The translations under genes and the position numbers were made by a program. From positions 1 to 22,996 of the forward strand of contig CAVBBP010000042.1 in assembly GCA_963593685.1 (NCBI GenBank): a stretch of 22,996 nucleotides of DNA, in the 5' to 3' direction. Below, piece by piece: positions 6,529-18,767 of the stretch. The first letter of the stretch is position 1, and each line of letters opens with the position of its first letter. Under the pieces are notes generated by a model. The model made no database searches. It was not told the origin of the DNA and saw only the letters and a list, made by a program, of their open reading frames with translations. This stretch comes from W0P28-013 sp963593685. Lineage in GTDB: Bacteria > Bacteroidota > Bacteroidia > Bacteroidales > Paludibacteraceae.

Positions 6529-7044
6529 ATGGACAGCCAAATTGACGACTATCGGATACTGACAAAATTGAGCAACGACACGGAACAATGTGTGAGCAGT
6601 GTAAAAAATGCCGTAGCAAAAATAGACCAAATATGCTCCGACATTCAATACAGCGCACAAGAAGAAGTAAACAAAGTAAGACAAAAATTAGAAGATGCGC
6701 AAAGTAAGTTGGAAGAAGAACAGCGCATATTAGGAGAACTTGAACATGATTTGGCCAATGCAAGCGAAGAGAATAGGAGCGCATGCCAAGCACGGGTCAA
6801 CAGCCAACGAGAGAGAGTAAATCACGCCAGAGCAAATGTCGAAAGAATAAGAGGAATTTTCAACAGGGTACAAAGTGCCGCAGAGTACATTCGGCAAAGC
6901 TGTTCCGAAATAAGAACGGCCAAAGAGAGTCTTCTATCGCAAATGTCGAGCGAAGCGGGCGAGGCAAGAACACGACTAACGCAATTTAGACAAGAGATGG
7001 AAGAAGCTGACGACCTTTTCAAACGCGCATTGGCAAGTATATAA
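6529..7044 (+). CDS. Coiled-coil protein of the island operon
   Basis: 171 residues, starting MDSQIDDYRILTKLSNDTEQ. The region about 30-125 is a long charged coiled coil (KVRQKLEDAQSKLEEEQRIL), and the C-terminal 45 residues are also helical (SLLSQMSSEAGEARTRLTQF). No membrane segment or signal peptide. It lies between the second and third WXG100-like genes with 32- and 15-base gaps. In type VII loci, helical proteins at this position are often chaperones or LXG-like substrates; here the function is unknown. Its cysteines (in VSSVKNA-flanking, QICSD, SACQA and QSCSE segments) are isolated and form no metal-binding pattern. Confidence 0.7.
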   Translation: MDSQIDDYRILTKLSNDTEQCVSSVKNAVAKIDQICSDIQYSAQEEVNKVRQKLEDAQSKLEEEQRILGELEHDLANASEENRSACQARVNSQRERVNHARANVERIRGIFNRVQSAAEYIRQSCSEIRTAKESLLSQMSSEAGEARTRLTQFRQEMEEADDLFKRALASI

Positions 7045-7059
7045 AAAACATCCGACAAT

Positions 7060-7314
7060 ATGAACTTACAAGCAGGAATGTTATCGCCCATTGCAGGGCA
7101 AATAAGTGATTCTACACAGCAACTTTGGTCGCAATACCGCAGTGCCAGTCGCACATGGGAAGATCGTGCATACAACAACTTTATGGACACCGCAGGCCGA
7201 CGCCTTCAGAATATAGGTGACAGTTTTGTCAGTTACATTGGTAATGTAGCACGCAATATCGACAATGCAGTACGCGAAATCAATTCTGCAATTAGCGAAC
7301 TGCCAAATGATTAA
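7060..7314 (+). CDS. WXG100-like small helical protein 3 (W-E-D-R motif)
   Basis: 84 residues, starting MNLQAGMLSPIAGQISDSTQ. A first helix ends at SRTWEDRAYNNF with W33, followed by a second long helix (NVARNIDNAVREINSAISEL). The layout helix, W-E-D, helix matches the W-D-D proteins encoded upstream and the WXG100 fold, though the sequence is otherwise distinct and closer to classical ESAT-6-like proteins in its F-x-x-x-G-R region. The YxxxD/E signal is missing. Three proteins with the same W-[DE]-D-[KR] turn in one operon make chance unlikely. Confidence 0.65.
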   Translation: MNLQAGMLSPIAGQISDSTQQLWSQYRSASRTWEDRAYNNFMDTAGRRLQNIGDSFVSYIGNVARNIDNAVREINSAISELPND

Positions 7315-7340
7315 CCAAATAGAACAAAAATCACAACATC

Positions 7341-8561
7341 ATGTCAAATAACCACAGATTCGCGGGATTGCCGCTCGTTTTGGTGGCTGCCACCATACTA
7401 TTTATAGCGTTGTTACACCCAACATGGCTACAACAGTTACAGTTGTACGCCAATTCAAACGGCGAAAATCTGCCGTTCTCCGCATTTTGGTATCTCGATT
7501 GGCTGCTTCTGCCAGCAATCGGTACCATTTTCGCAGTCAGAACATGGACGGGATTTTTCTCCAAGGTAATTCAAATCGCCATCGGACTGCTATTGCCGCT
7601 CGTACTTTTTCTATCCTATTGGATGTGGGAAGCACTGGGCTGGCTGCTCATGGTTGGCTACGCAAGTGCTTTGGGCGTTGCGTGGTATAATTTAAGCGAT
7701 AATATCGATAATGAACACTCCTACACACAAATCAATGGCGTGATTCAAGCAAGCATGATTGTGATATACACCGTTGCACGCATTGTATTCTACTTTGTCA
7801 ACGATAGCGCACTACCCTACTTGGATATTACATTGGTGGCTGCGCTCTCGCTTCTACACATCATCGACGCACTTATTGCATGGTGGTACACTCCCGATGG
7901 CATACCTGCGTTTTCGAACAGTATCTACCTGTTGCTCTTTGCAGGATTGATGTATGGAGCAACCTATATCAATGCACCGAAATTGAAAGATATGCCAGCC
8001 ATTGACGCTCCAACAGCAACCACCACAGAAACAAAGGCGCCACAAAAAACGGAGAAAAAAGAGGCAAAAAAAGAGACGAAAAAAGCGGAAACAAAACAGG
8101 AAAAGAGAGAAAACAAGGCAACGGAAACACCAACCACAAAGTCTGCACAACCAGCGACTGAAAAAACCAAAACCGCTGCCAACAACACACCTGCAACCAA
8201 AACGCAAGAACAACCTGTTGCCGCCACGCCAAAACAGGAGCAACCAACCGCACCTGTAGAGAAAAAAGTACACCCAGTAGAAGGCTACAAAACGGCGGCT
8301 GCAGCAGGCGACGCGGCGGCCATGTACAATTTGGCCAAATGCTACCAACAAGGCGATGGCGTAGCCAAAAACACCCAAGAAGCCTTCCGACACATGAAAG
8401 CGGCCGCCGAAGCGGGCTACACCAAGGCATACTGCGAACTGGCCGACATGTACCGTGGCGGGCGTGGCGTGGCCAAAAGCCGCGAGCAAGCCGAACTCTG
8501 GTACCGCAAGGCAGCAGCAGCAGGCGACCGCAAAGCGCAGCAAGCGTTGGACAATATGTAA
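7341..8561 (+). CDS. Seven-segment membrane protein with a charged linker and C-terminal Sel1 repeats
   Basis: 406 residues. Hydrophobic segments lie at about 8-26, 48-66, 76-95, 97-115, 136-153, 162-182 and 193-210. Residues about 218-312 form a low-complexity linker rich in Lys, Glu, Thr, Ala and Pro (KTEKKEAKKETKKAETKQEK). The last 90 residues carry Sel1-type helical repeats (AAAAGDAAAMYNLAKCYQQG, then AAEAGYTKAYCELADMYRGG). Sel1/TPR-like repeats are protein-binding surfaces, so this looks like an inner-membrane scaffold that presents a docking domain through a flexible tether. With seven segments starting near residue 8 the repeats may be cytoplasmic if the N terminus is outside; topology is unproven. 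It starts 26 bases after the third WXG100-like gene. I know no named family with this architecture. Confidence 0.8.
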   Translation: MSNNHRFAGLPLVLVAATILFIALLHPTWLQQLQLYANSNGENLPFSAFWYLDWLLLPAIGTIFAVRTWTGFFSKVIQIAIGLLLPLVLFLSYWMWEALGWLLMVGYASALGVAWYNLSDNIDNEHSYTQINGVIQASMIVIYTVARIVFYFVNDSALPYLDITLVAALSLLHIIDALIAWWYTPDGIPAFSNSIYLLLFAGLMYGATYINAPKLKDMPAIDAPTATTTETKAPQKTEKKEAKKETKKAETKQEKRENKATETPTTKSAQPATEKTKTAANNTPATKTQEQPVAATPKQEQPTAPVEKKVHPVEGYKTAAAAGDAAAMYNLAKCYQQGDGVAKNTQEAFRHMKAAAEAGYTKAYCELADMYRGGRGVAKSREQAELWYRKAAAAGDRKAQQALDNM

Positions 8562-8602
8562 GCAAACAATCTAAAAATCAAACAATTTAATCATTTCACA
8601 TC

Positions 8603-9067
8603 ATGAAAAAATCATTTTTTCTGGCAGCCATGTCGCTCATAGGCCTCTTGGCTACCGCACAAGTGAAAGTTTCCGCACCATGGCCAGAATTTCCAGTTAC
8701 TTTCAAACGCTGCATCGTGCAGGACGGCAACGGCTACATCGACCTGTTGATAGCCAACAACGCAAAAGAAGATTACAAAATCGGCATGCAAGGAATACAG
8801 TTGTACGACGACGAAGGCAACTGCTACACGGAACAGTCGCGCAACATACAGGTAGTCGTGTTTGGCGGTACAACTAAAGGCGAATGTTTAATTCCATCGG
8901 GAACCGTAGTCAAAGCCCGCATCAATTTCACGAGGCTGGACGAATACGCCACCATGTTCACAAAAGCCGTCATTACCATGTACCACCAACTGCCAATACC
9001 CGGTTATGTGGCTAAAAAGGGCACATTGAGCATCGCACGGGTTCCCATCACCCGCCGCGACCAATAA
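8603..9067 (+). CDS. Small exported protein of unknown function
   Basis: 154 residues with a clear Sec signal peptide (MKKSFFLAAMSLIGLLATAQ) and probable cleavage near residue 19; there is no lipobox cysteine, so it should be free in the periplasm or beyond. The mature part looks like a beta-sandwich (GNGYIDLLIANNAKEDYKIG, ending TLSIARVPITRRD). It sits 41 bases after the Sel1 membrane protein gene in the same orientation, and 38 bases before the last gene, so it is probably co-transcribed. As the only clearly periplasmic product of the operon, it may be the part that meets the envelope or the substrate. No family recognised. Confidence 0.75.
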   Translation: MKKSFFLAAMSLIGLLATAQVKVSAPWPEFPVTFKRCIVQDGNGYIDLLIANNAKEDYKIGMQGIQLYDDEGNCYTEQSRNIQVVVFGGTTKGECLIPSGTVVKARINFTRLDEYATMFTKAVITMYHQLPIPGYVAKKGTLSIARVPITRRDQ

Positions 9068-9105
9068 ATAACAAATAAATCAACAACCTAAAAAACAAAA
9101 ACGTT

Positions 9106-9720
9106 ATGTCAGTATTATCAGCCTTTTGGGGCGCGCTCAAAACGAGCATCGGACTGCCTGTCGTAATCTCGGAAAAGATAGAGGATTGGACAGGAAACAT
9201 CTTCTCCAAACGCATCGACGATGGTTTCGACCCGAAAATGCTCGCGCTCACCCAAGCCACGTTTTGGTCTGGTGTCGTGTCCGCAGCACTTTTTTTCATT
9301 CTCTACTACACCAAAACCATCAACCCCAACGAACTTAGCAATGTGTGGTGGATTATAGCCATCCCCGTTCTGGCGCTCATCGGTATGCTCACTTGGGACT
9401 TCATCGCAAACATGAAGCACATCGACAAACTGCCCTTCAAATTGTTGTATGCGCTCTACATGCTGTTCATCGGCGCAGTATTTGCCGTTTTGGGTATATT
9501 GTTTGTCGTTGCCGTCATATATGTTGTGGTGATATTGCTTGCCATATTTGTGCTCTGGGTACTTGCCAAGGCAACCATCTTCAACGACAATGAATACCGT
9601 ATCAAGACCAAAGACGGCACACATTTACGCCAATGCGACATGATGGACCCAGACAAGTACACCGACGATTTGGGACACACCTATAAACGCGACGGCGACA
9701 AAGTAACGCAAATAGATTGA
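9106..9720 (+). CDS. Four-segment membrane protein, last gene of the island operon
   Basis: 204 residues, starting MSVLSAFWGALKTSIGLPVV. Hydrophobic segments lie at about 51-68, 80-99, 112-132 and 133-155, the last two almost continuous. The N-terminal 45 residues (ISEKIEDWTGNIFSKRIDDG) look amphipathic. The C-terminal 50 residues are a small soluble tail ending HTYKRDGDKVTQID. No signal peptide. The gene is followed by a strong bidirectional terminator facing rpoC. Function unknown; operon membership suggests a structural membrane part of the same machine. Confidence 0.75.
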   Translation: MSVLSAFWGALKTSIGLPVVISEKIEDWTGNIFSKRIDDGFDPKMLALTQATFWSGVVSAALFFILYYTKTINPNELSNVWWIIAIPVLALIGMLTWDFIANMKHIDKLPFKLLYALYMLFIGAVFAVLGILFVVAVIYVVVILLAIFVLWVLAKATIFNDNEYRIKTKDGTHLRQCDMMDPDKYTDDLGHTYKRDGDKVTQID

Positions 9721-9738
9721 TGCGCGTTCAATAACAAC

Positions 9739-9787
9739 GCCACAGAAAAGCCGCCGCCCCATTTTGGAGCGGCGGCTTTTCTGTGGC
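9739..9787. terminator. Strong bidirectional terminator between the island operon and rpoC
   Basis: A perfect 19-bp stem (9739-9757 with 9769-9787) with an 11-base loop. Internal A and T tracts (AAAA in the left arm, TTTT in the right) make it serviceable in both directions. It closes the plus-strand operon 18 bases after its last stop codon. Confidence 0.85.
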
Positions 9788-9806
9788 ATTTACCATGTAG
9801 GAAAAA

Positions 9807-9838
9807 CCATCTGGCTGCGCATTGGCGCAGCCAGATGG
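9807..9838 (-). terminator. rpoC: Terminator of the rpoBC transcript
   Basis: A perfect 13-bp stem (9807-9819 with 9826-9838) with a six-base loop, followed on the minus strand by TTTTTC. It lies 19 bases after the rpoC stop codon. It is part of the 70-bp segment repeated at 1668-1737. Confidence 0.85.
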
Positions 9839-9857
9839 TTCGTTTATGTACGATGCT

Positions 9858-9876
<19 letters not shown>
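9807..9876. repeat. Right direct repeat: rpoC 3' end and terminator (attR-like)
   Basis: The partner of 1668-1737: 60 of 70 positions identical, with a perfect 31-bp core at 9834-9864 that includes the rpoC stop codon and the bases between it and the terminator hairpin. The functional end of rpoC is at this copy. Confidence 0.7.
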
Positions 9877-14153
<4,277 letters not shown>

Positions 14154-14175
14154 AATCTTTTTTTGAAATTTGTAA

Positions 14176-14378
14176 GGGGGATTTCTATAAATTGCCTTGT
14201 AGTGATTTTTGAATTTTGGGCTAACAGATGTTTGGCTTGAGCGAAAGAGCAATGCGGTGGCATTGTAATTGAGTGAAAGTCAGACAGATGCAGTCCAAAA
14301 ACAAAAAGCGCACAACGGCATTCAGAAATTCAGTATTTATTAATTTTTTACAAAGTGGGGGAATTTATAGAAGTCCCC
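14176..14378. mobile_element. 203-bp miniature inverted-repeat element between rpoB and rpoC
   Basis: GGGGATTTCTATAAATT at 14177-14193 and, inverted, GGGGACTTCTATAAATT at 14362-14378 match at 16 of 17 positions. The element is flanked by TAA on both sides (14173-14175 and 14379-14381), a three-base target duplication of the kind left by some IS5-like transposases. The interior has no coding frame of note; it holds a small hairpin (CAATGC/GCATTG, near 14250). Such elements move only with a transposase supplied in trans. Transcribed with rpoBC, the ends would fold into a long stem that could affect processing or stability of the messenger. Confidence 0.65.
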
Positions 14379-14416
14379 TAAAATGTACATTTCTGTTCGA
14401 TGTTTGCGCGAGTGCA

Positions 14417-17400
14417 TTACTCAAGCGTAACATTCAAACCCAACCCTCTCAATTCGTGTAACAATACATTCAGCGATTCGGGAATGCTTGGCGTTGGCAT
14501 CGGCTCGCCCTTGACAATGGCCTCGTAGGCGCGGGCGCGACCGTTCACATCGTCCGACTTCACAGTCAGAATCTCTTGCAGAATGTACGATGCGCCGAAG
14601 GCTTCGAGTGCCCAAACCTCCATCTCGCCGAAACGCTGACCACCAAACTGCGCTTTACCGCCGAGTGGCTGCTGCGTGATGAGCGAATATGGGCCAATCG
14701 AGCGGGCGTGCATCTTGTCTTCGACCATGTGGCCAAGTTTCAAGAAGTAGGTTACGCCCACGGTGGCTGGCTGGTCGAAACGCTCGCCTGTGCCGCCGTC
14801 GTACAAGTAGGTTTTGCCGTAGCGTGGCACACCTGCTTTGTCGCACCAAGCGTTCAGGTCGTCGAGGTTGGCACCGTCGAAAATCGGCGTGGCAAATTTC
14901 ACACCAAGTTCCTTGCCTGCCCAGCCGAGCACGGCTTCGAAAATCTGTCCGAGGTTCATACGCGAAGGCACGCCCAGCGGGTTCAGAACGATATCTACTG
15001 GCGTTCCGTCCTCGAGGAACGGCATATCTTCTTCGCTCACAATCTTCGACACAATACCTTTGTTGCCGTGGCGACCTGCCATCTTATCGCCCACGCGGAT
15101 TTTGCGTTTCTTGGCAATATAAACTTTGGCAAGTTGTACGATGCCCGAAGGCAGTTCGTCGCCAATCGTGATGTTGAATTTCTGGCGTTTCAGACGCGCG
15201 TCGGCCTCTTTGTATTTGCGCAGATAGTTCATCACAATGTCGCGAATCTGCTCGTTCTTGTGCGCGTCGGTCGTCCACTTGTTGAGTTGTACCGTATTAT
15301 AATCGACCGCATTGAGTTGTTTTTGGGTGAATTTGACTCCTTTCGGAATGACATCGCCACCGCAAAAATCTTTCACGCCTTGCGAAGTTTTTCCGCCTGT
15401 TACGGCAATCAGTTTTTCGACGAGTTGCGCCTTCAATGCAGCCATCTCTTTTTCGAAATCGGCATCGAGTTTGGCAATTATCTCTTTGTCGCTGGTGCGC
15501 GATTTGCGCGTGTGCTGCGCTTTGGCGTAGAGTTCGCGACCGATAACCACACCGCGCAACGACGGCGAAGCCTTCAACGAAGCGTCTTTCACATCGCCAG
15601 CCTTGTCGCCAAAGATGGCGCGCAGCAGTTTTTCTTCGGGCGTCGGGTCGGTTTCGCCTTTTGGCGTGATTTTACCAATCAGAATGTCGCCCGGAATCAC
15701 ATGCGCACCGATGCGAATGATACCGTTTTCGTCCAAATTCTTTGTAGCGTCCTCACCAACATTCGGAATGTCGGAGGTCAATTCTTCCAAACCACGCTTT
15801 GTTTCGCGCACTTCGAGCGTGTATTCGCTGACATGAACCGATGTGTAAATATCCTCACGAACCACTCGTTCACTTATCACGATAGCATCCTCGTAGTTGT
15901 AACCTTTCCACGGCATGTAAGCCACTTTCAGGTTGCGTCCCAAAGCCAGTTCGCCGTTTTGGCTCGAATAGCCTTCGGTCATAATTTGGTCGAGTTTCAC
16001 ACGGTCGCCTTTCTTCACTATTGGGCGCAAGTCGATGGTTGTATCTTGGTTGGTGCGCTCAAATTTCGGGAGTTTGTACTCCTTCACAGGCGAGTCGAAA
16101 CTAACAAATTCCTGCTCTTCGGTGCGGTCGTAGCGCACGCGGATAACGCTTGCATCGACAAATTCGACCACGCCATCGCCTTCGGCCATGATTTGCGTAC
16201 GCGAGTCGCGCACCAACTGGCGTTCGATGCCCGTTCCCACAATTGGGGCTTCGGGGCGCAACAGCGGCACGGCTTGGCGCATCATGTTCGAACCCATCAG
16301 CGCACGGTTGGCGTCGTCGTGTTCCAAGAACGGAATGAGCGCAGCCGCTATCGACGCAATCTGCTGCGGCGCAACATCCATCAAGTTGATGGTGTCGGGA
16401 GCAACCAGCGGGAAGTCGGCCTCTTGGCGCGATTTGATTTTTTTGCGAATGAAACGACCCTCGTCGTCGAGCAGCGCATTGCCCTGCGCAATGATTTGCT
16501 TCTCTTCGTCCTCGGCAGTCAGATAGACGATGCCGTTGTCCGACAAATCGACTTGACCGTTGTTCACCTTGCGGTAAGGCGTTTCGATGAAACCGAGGTT
16601 GTTGATTTTGGCATAGACGCAGAGCGACGAAATCAGACCGATGTTCGGACCTTCAGGCGTTTCAATCGGGCAGAGGCGGCCGTAGTGCGTGTAATGCACA
16701 TCGCGCACCTCGAAACCAGCGCGGTCGCGGCTCAAACCACCGGGACCAAGTGCCGACAGACGGCGTTTGTGCGTGATTTCGGCCAGTGGGTTCGTCTGGT
16801 CCATAAACTGCGACAAGGCGTTGGTGCCAAAATAGGAGTTGATTACCGACGAAATCGTCTTGGCATTTATCAGGTCGATGGGCGTAAACACCTCGTTGTC
16901 GCGCACATTCATGCGCTCGCGAATGGTGCGGCTCATGCGTGCCAAACCGATGTTGAACTGCTGATACAACTGCTCGCCAACCGTGCGTACACGGCGGTTG
17001 CTCAAGTGGTCGATGTCGTCCACCTCCACTTTCGAGTTGATCAACTGAATCAGGTATTTGATGATGGCGATAATGTCCTCTTTTTCAAGCACATGCACAT
17101 CGATGTTGTCGGTCTTGCCGTTGAACAGTTTGCGGTTGATGCGGAAGCGTCCCACCTCGCCAAGGTCGTAGCGTTTCTCCGAGAAGAAGAGGCCATTGAC
17201 CAGTTCGCGTGCCGATGCGTCGTCGGCAGGTTCGGCGTTGCGCAACTGACGGTAGATGTGCAGCACGGCTTCGCGCTCGGTGTTGCTCGGGTCTTTTTGC
17301 AGTGTGTTGTAGATGATGGCGAAATCGTCCATGCCCTGCTCCTCTTTGTGCAGCAGTATGGTCTGGTTGCCCGACTCGATGATGTCGTCGATATGGCAAG

Positions 17401-18235
17401 CCTCGAGCACAGTTTCGCGTTCTACAAGCACTTTCGAGCGTTCTACACTCGCAACCTCGCCCGTATCTTCATCGACGAAGTCTTCCGTCCATGTTTTCAG
17501 CACACGCACGGCCAACTTGCGTCCCAAGTATTTTTTCAGATTTGTTTTGTTTACCTTCACCTCCTCGGCCAGCCCGAATGTTTCCAAAATGTCTTTGTCG
17601 CTTTCGTAGCCAATGGCGCGCAGCAGTGTGGTTACAGGCAGTTTTTTCTTGCGGTCGATGTAGGCATACATCACATTGTTGATGTCTGTCGCAAACTCTA
17701 TCCACGAGCCGCGGAACGGAATGATACGCGCCGAATAGAGTTTCGTGCCGTTGGCATGAATGCTCGAACCGAAGAACACGCCCGGCGAGCGGTGCAACTG
17801 CGACACGATGACGCGCTCCGCACCGTTGATGACGAAAGTTCCTTTCGAGGTCATGTAAGGAATCGGCCCCAAGTACACATCTTGAATCACGGTGTCGAAA
17901 TCTTCGTGATCAGGATCGGTGCAATAGAGTTTCAGTTTGGCCTTCAACGGCACGCTGTAGGTCAAACCACGGCGAATACACTCTTCTATGGTGTAGCGCG
18001 GTGGGTCGATGTAGTAATCGAGAAATTCGAGTACGAAGTTGTTGCGTGTGTCGGTTATCGGAAAATTCTCGGCGAACACACGATACAACCCTTCGTTCTT
18101 TCTCCGCTCCGGCGGTGTGTCGAGTTGGAAAAAGTCTTGAAATGATTTAAGTTGCACTTCCAAAAAGTCGGGATAAGCCAACTGATTCTTGATGGTAGCG
18201 AAACTAATTCTTTGATTTTCAGTATTTGAGGACAT
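14417..18235 (-). CDS. rpoB: DNA-directed RNA polymerase subunit beta
   Basis: 1272 residues starting MSSNTENQRISFATIKNQLA. Beta holds much of the active-site cleft and the rifampicin pocket. Seen: the rifampicin cluster SQFMDQTNPLAEITHKRRLS at about 476-494, with the key Asp, His and Ser of the sensitive form (D479, H489, S494); then GPGGLSRDRAGFEVRDVH and CPIETPEGPNIGLISSL. Nearer the C terminus are KMAGRHGNKGIVSKI and GGKAQFGGQRFGEMEVWALE. The Thr and Ala within the cluster (TN and LAE) are normal for Bacteroidota. It follows rplL after 109 bp containing a hairpin, and precedes rpoC. Start at ATG 18233-18235 agrees with family length. Confidence 0.98.
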   Translation of the reverse strand: MSSNTENQRISFATIKNQLAYPDFLEVQLKSFQDFFQLDTPPERRKNEGLYRVFAENFPITDTRNNFVLEFLDYYIDPPRYTIEECIRRGLTYSVPLKAKLKLYCTDPDHEDFDTVIQDVYLGPIPYMTSKGTFVINGAERVIVSQLHRSPGVFFGSSIHANGTKLYSARIIPFRGSWIEFATDINNVMYAYIDRKKKLPVTTLLRAIGYESDKDILETFGLAEEVKVNKTNLKKYLGRKLAVRVLKTWTEDFVDEDTGEVASVERSKVLVERETVLEACHIDDIIESGNQTILLHKEEQGMDDFAIIYNTLQKDPSNTEREAVLHIYRQLRNAEPADDASARELVNGLFFSEKRYDLGEVGRFRINRKLFNGKTDNIDVHVLEKEDIIAIIKYLIQLINSKVEVDDIDHLSNRRVRTVGEQLYQQFNIGLARMSRTIRERMNVRDNEVFTPIDLINAKTISSVINSYFGTNALSQFMDQTNPLAEITHKRRLSALGPGGLSRDRAGFEVRDVHYTHYGRLCPIETPEGPNIGLISSLCVYAKINNLGFIETPYRKVNNGQVDLSDNGIVYLTAEDEEKQIIAQGNALLDDEGRFIRKKIKSRQEADFPLVAPDTINLMDVAPQQIASIAAALIPFLEHDDANRALMGSNMMRQAVPLLRPEAPIVGTGIERQLVRDSRTQIMAEGDGVVEFVDASVIRVRYDRTEEQEFVSFDSPVKEYKLPKFERTNQDTTIDLRPIVKKGDRVKLDQIMTEGYSSQNGELALGRNLKVAYMPWKGYNYEDAIVISERVVREDIYTSVHVSEYTLEVRETKRGLEELTSDIPNVGEDATKNLDENGIIRIGAHVIPGDILIGKITPKGETDPTPEEKLLRAIFGDKAGDVKDASLKASPSLRGVVIGRELYAKAQHTRKSRTSDKEIIAKLDADFEKEMAALKAQLVEKLIAVTGGKTSQGVKDFCGGDVIPKGVKFTQKQLNAVDYNTVQLNKWTTDAHKNEQIRDIVMNYLRKYKEADARLKRQKFNITIGDELPSGIVQLAKVYIAKKRKIRVGDKMAGRHGNKGIVSKIVSEEDMPFLEDGTPVDIVLNPLGVPSRMNLGQIFEAVLGWAGKELGVKFATPIFDGANLDDLNAWCDKAGVPRYGKTYLYDGGTGERFDQPATVGVTYFLKLGHMVEDKMHARSIGPYSLITQQPLGGKAQFGGQRFGEMEVWALEAFGASYILQEILTVKSDDVNGRARAYEAIVKGEPMPTPSIPESLNVLLHELRGLGLNVTLE

Positions 18236-18281
18236 TTATTTTAAGTATATTTGTTGAACTTACTTTTTTTATACATGAAAA

Positions 18282-18315
18282 GGTTTAGAGTCCCGTTCAA
18301 ACGGGATTCTAAACC
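18282..18315 (-). terminator. Attenuator-like hairpin between rplL and rpoB
   Basis: A 15-bp stem (18282-18296 with 18301-18315, one G-U pair) with a four-base loop, followed on the minus strand by TTTTCATG. In E. coli a partial terminator and an RNase III site between rplL and rpoB set the ratio of ribosomal protein to polymerase; this hairpin is at the same place and likely does the same. Confidence 0.7.
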
Positions 18316-18344
18316 GTGTTTGCCTGAAAATCAGGTTGTTGGTG

Positions 18345-18725
18345 TTACTTAAGTTCAACTTCAGCACCCACTTCGGTCAATTTCTTCTGCAAGTCTTCAG
18401 CCTCTTCTTTCGAGACACCCTCTTTGACCGCGGTCGGAGCAGCCTCTACAAGATCTTTAGCCTCTTTCAAACCAAGACCGAGTTCCGTCTTCACACATTT
18501 GATGACGTTGATTTTGGCGGCGGCATCAAATGCCTTCAGAACAACATCGAACGATGTTTTCTCTTCTGCAGCAGGTGCACCACCAGCAGCAGGACCAGCA
18601 GCAACTGCAACGGCTGCAGCGGCGGGTTCAATGCCATATTCGTTTTTCAAAATTTCGGCCAACTCATTTACTTCTTTGACGGTAAGGTTAACCAATTGTT
18701 CTGCAAAAGCTTTCAAATCTGCCAT
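18345..18725 (-). CDS. rplL: 50S ribosomal protein L7/L12
   Basis: 126 residues. The N-terminal dimerisation part (MADLKAFAEQLVNLTVKEVN) is followed by an Ala/Gly-rich hinge (AAAAVAVAAGPAAGGAPAAE). The C-terminal factor-binding domain contains KINVIKCVKTELGLGLKEAK and ends EEAEDLQKKLTEVGAEVELK. It forms the ribosomal stalk, bound through L10, that recruits translation GTPases. It sits 42 bases after rplJ and before the attenuator-like hairpin. Confidence 0.97.
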   Translation of the reverse strand: MADLKAFAEQLVNLTVKEVNELAEILKNEYGIEPAAAAVAVAAGPAAGGAPAAEEKTSFDVVLKAFDAAAKINVIKCVKTELGLGLKEAKDLVEAAPTAVKEGVSKEEAEDLQKKLTEVGAEVELK

Positions 18726-18767
18726 TGTAATAAAGTTTTATTTGTTTGTAATTTTTTGTTTAACTGT

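Noticed and set aside
7854..8565. Frames of 229 and 198 codons antisense to the Sel1 membrane protein gene
   Set aside because: Cys/Phe- or Pro/Leu-rich translations arise from the Lys/Ala-rich linker read backwards; the sense strand has clear membrane and Sel1 features.
14154..14252. 33-codon N-terminal extension of RpoC
   Set aside because: It runs through the inverted repeat of the miniature element; the family start is the ATG of MAFKRENK at 14153.
16750..16808. Thr and Ala substitutions in the rifampicin cluster of RpoB as possible resistance changes
   Set aside because: They match the usual Bacteroidota sequence as I know it, and the key Asp, His and Ser are those of the sensitive form.
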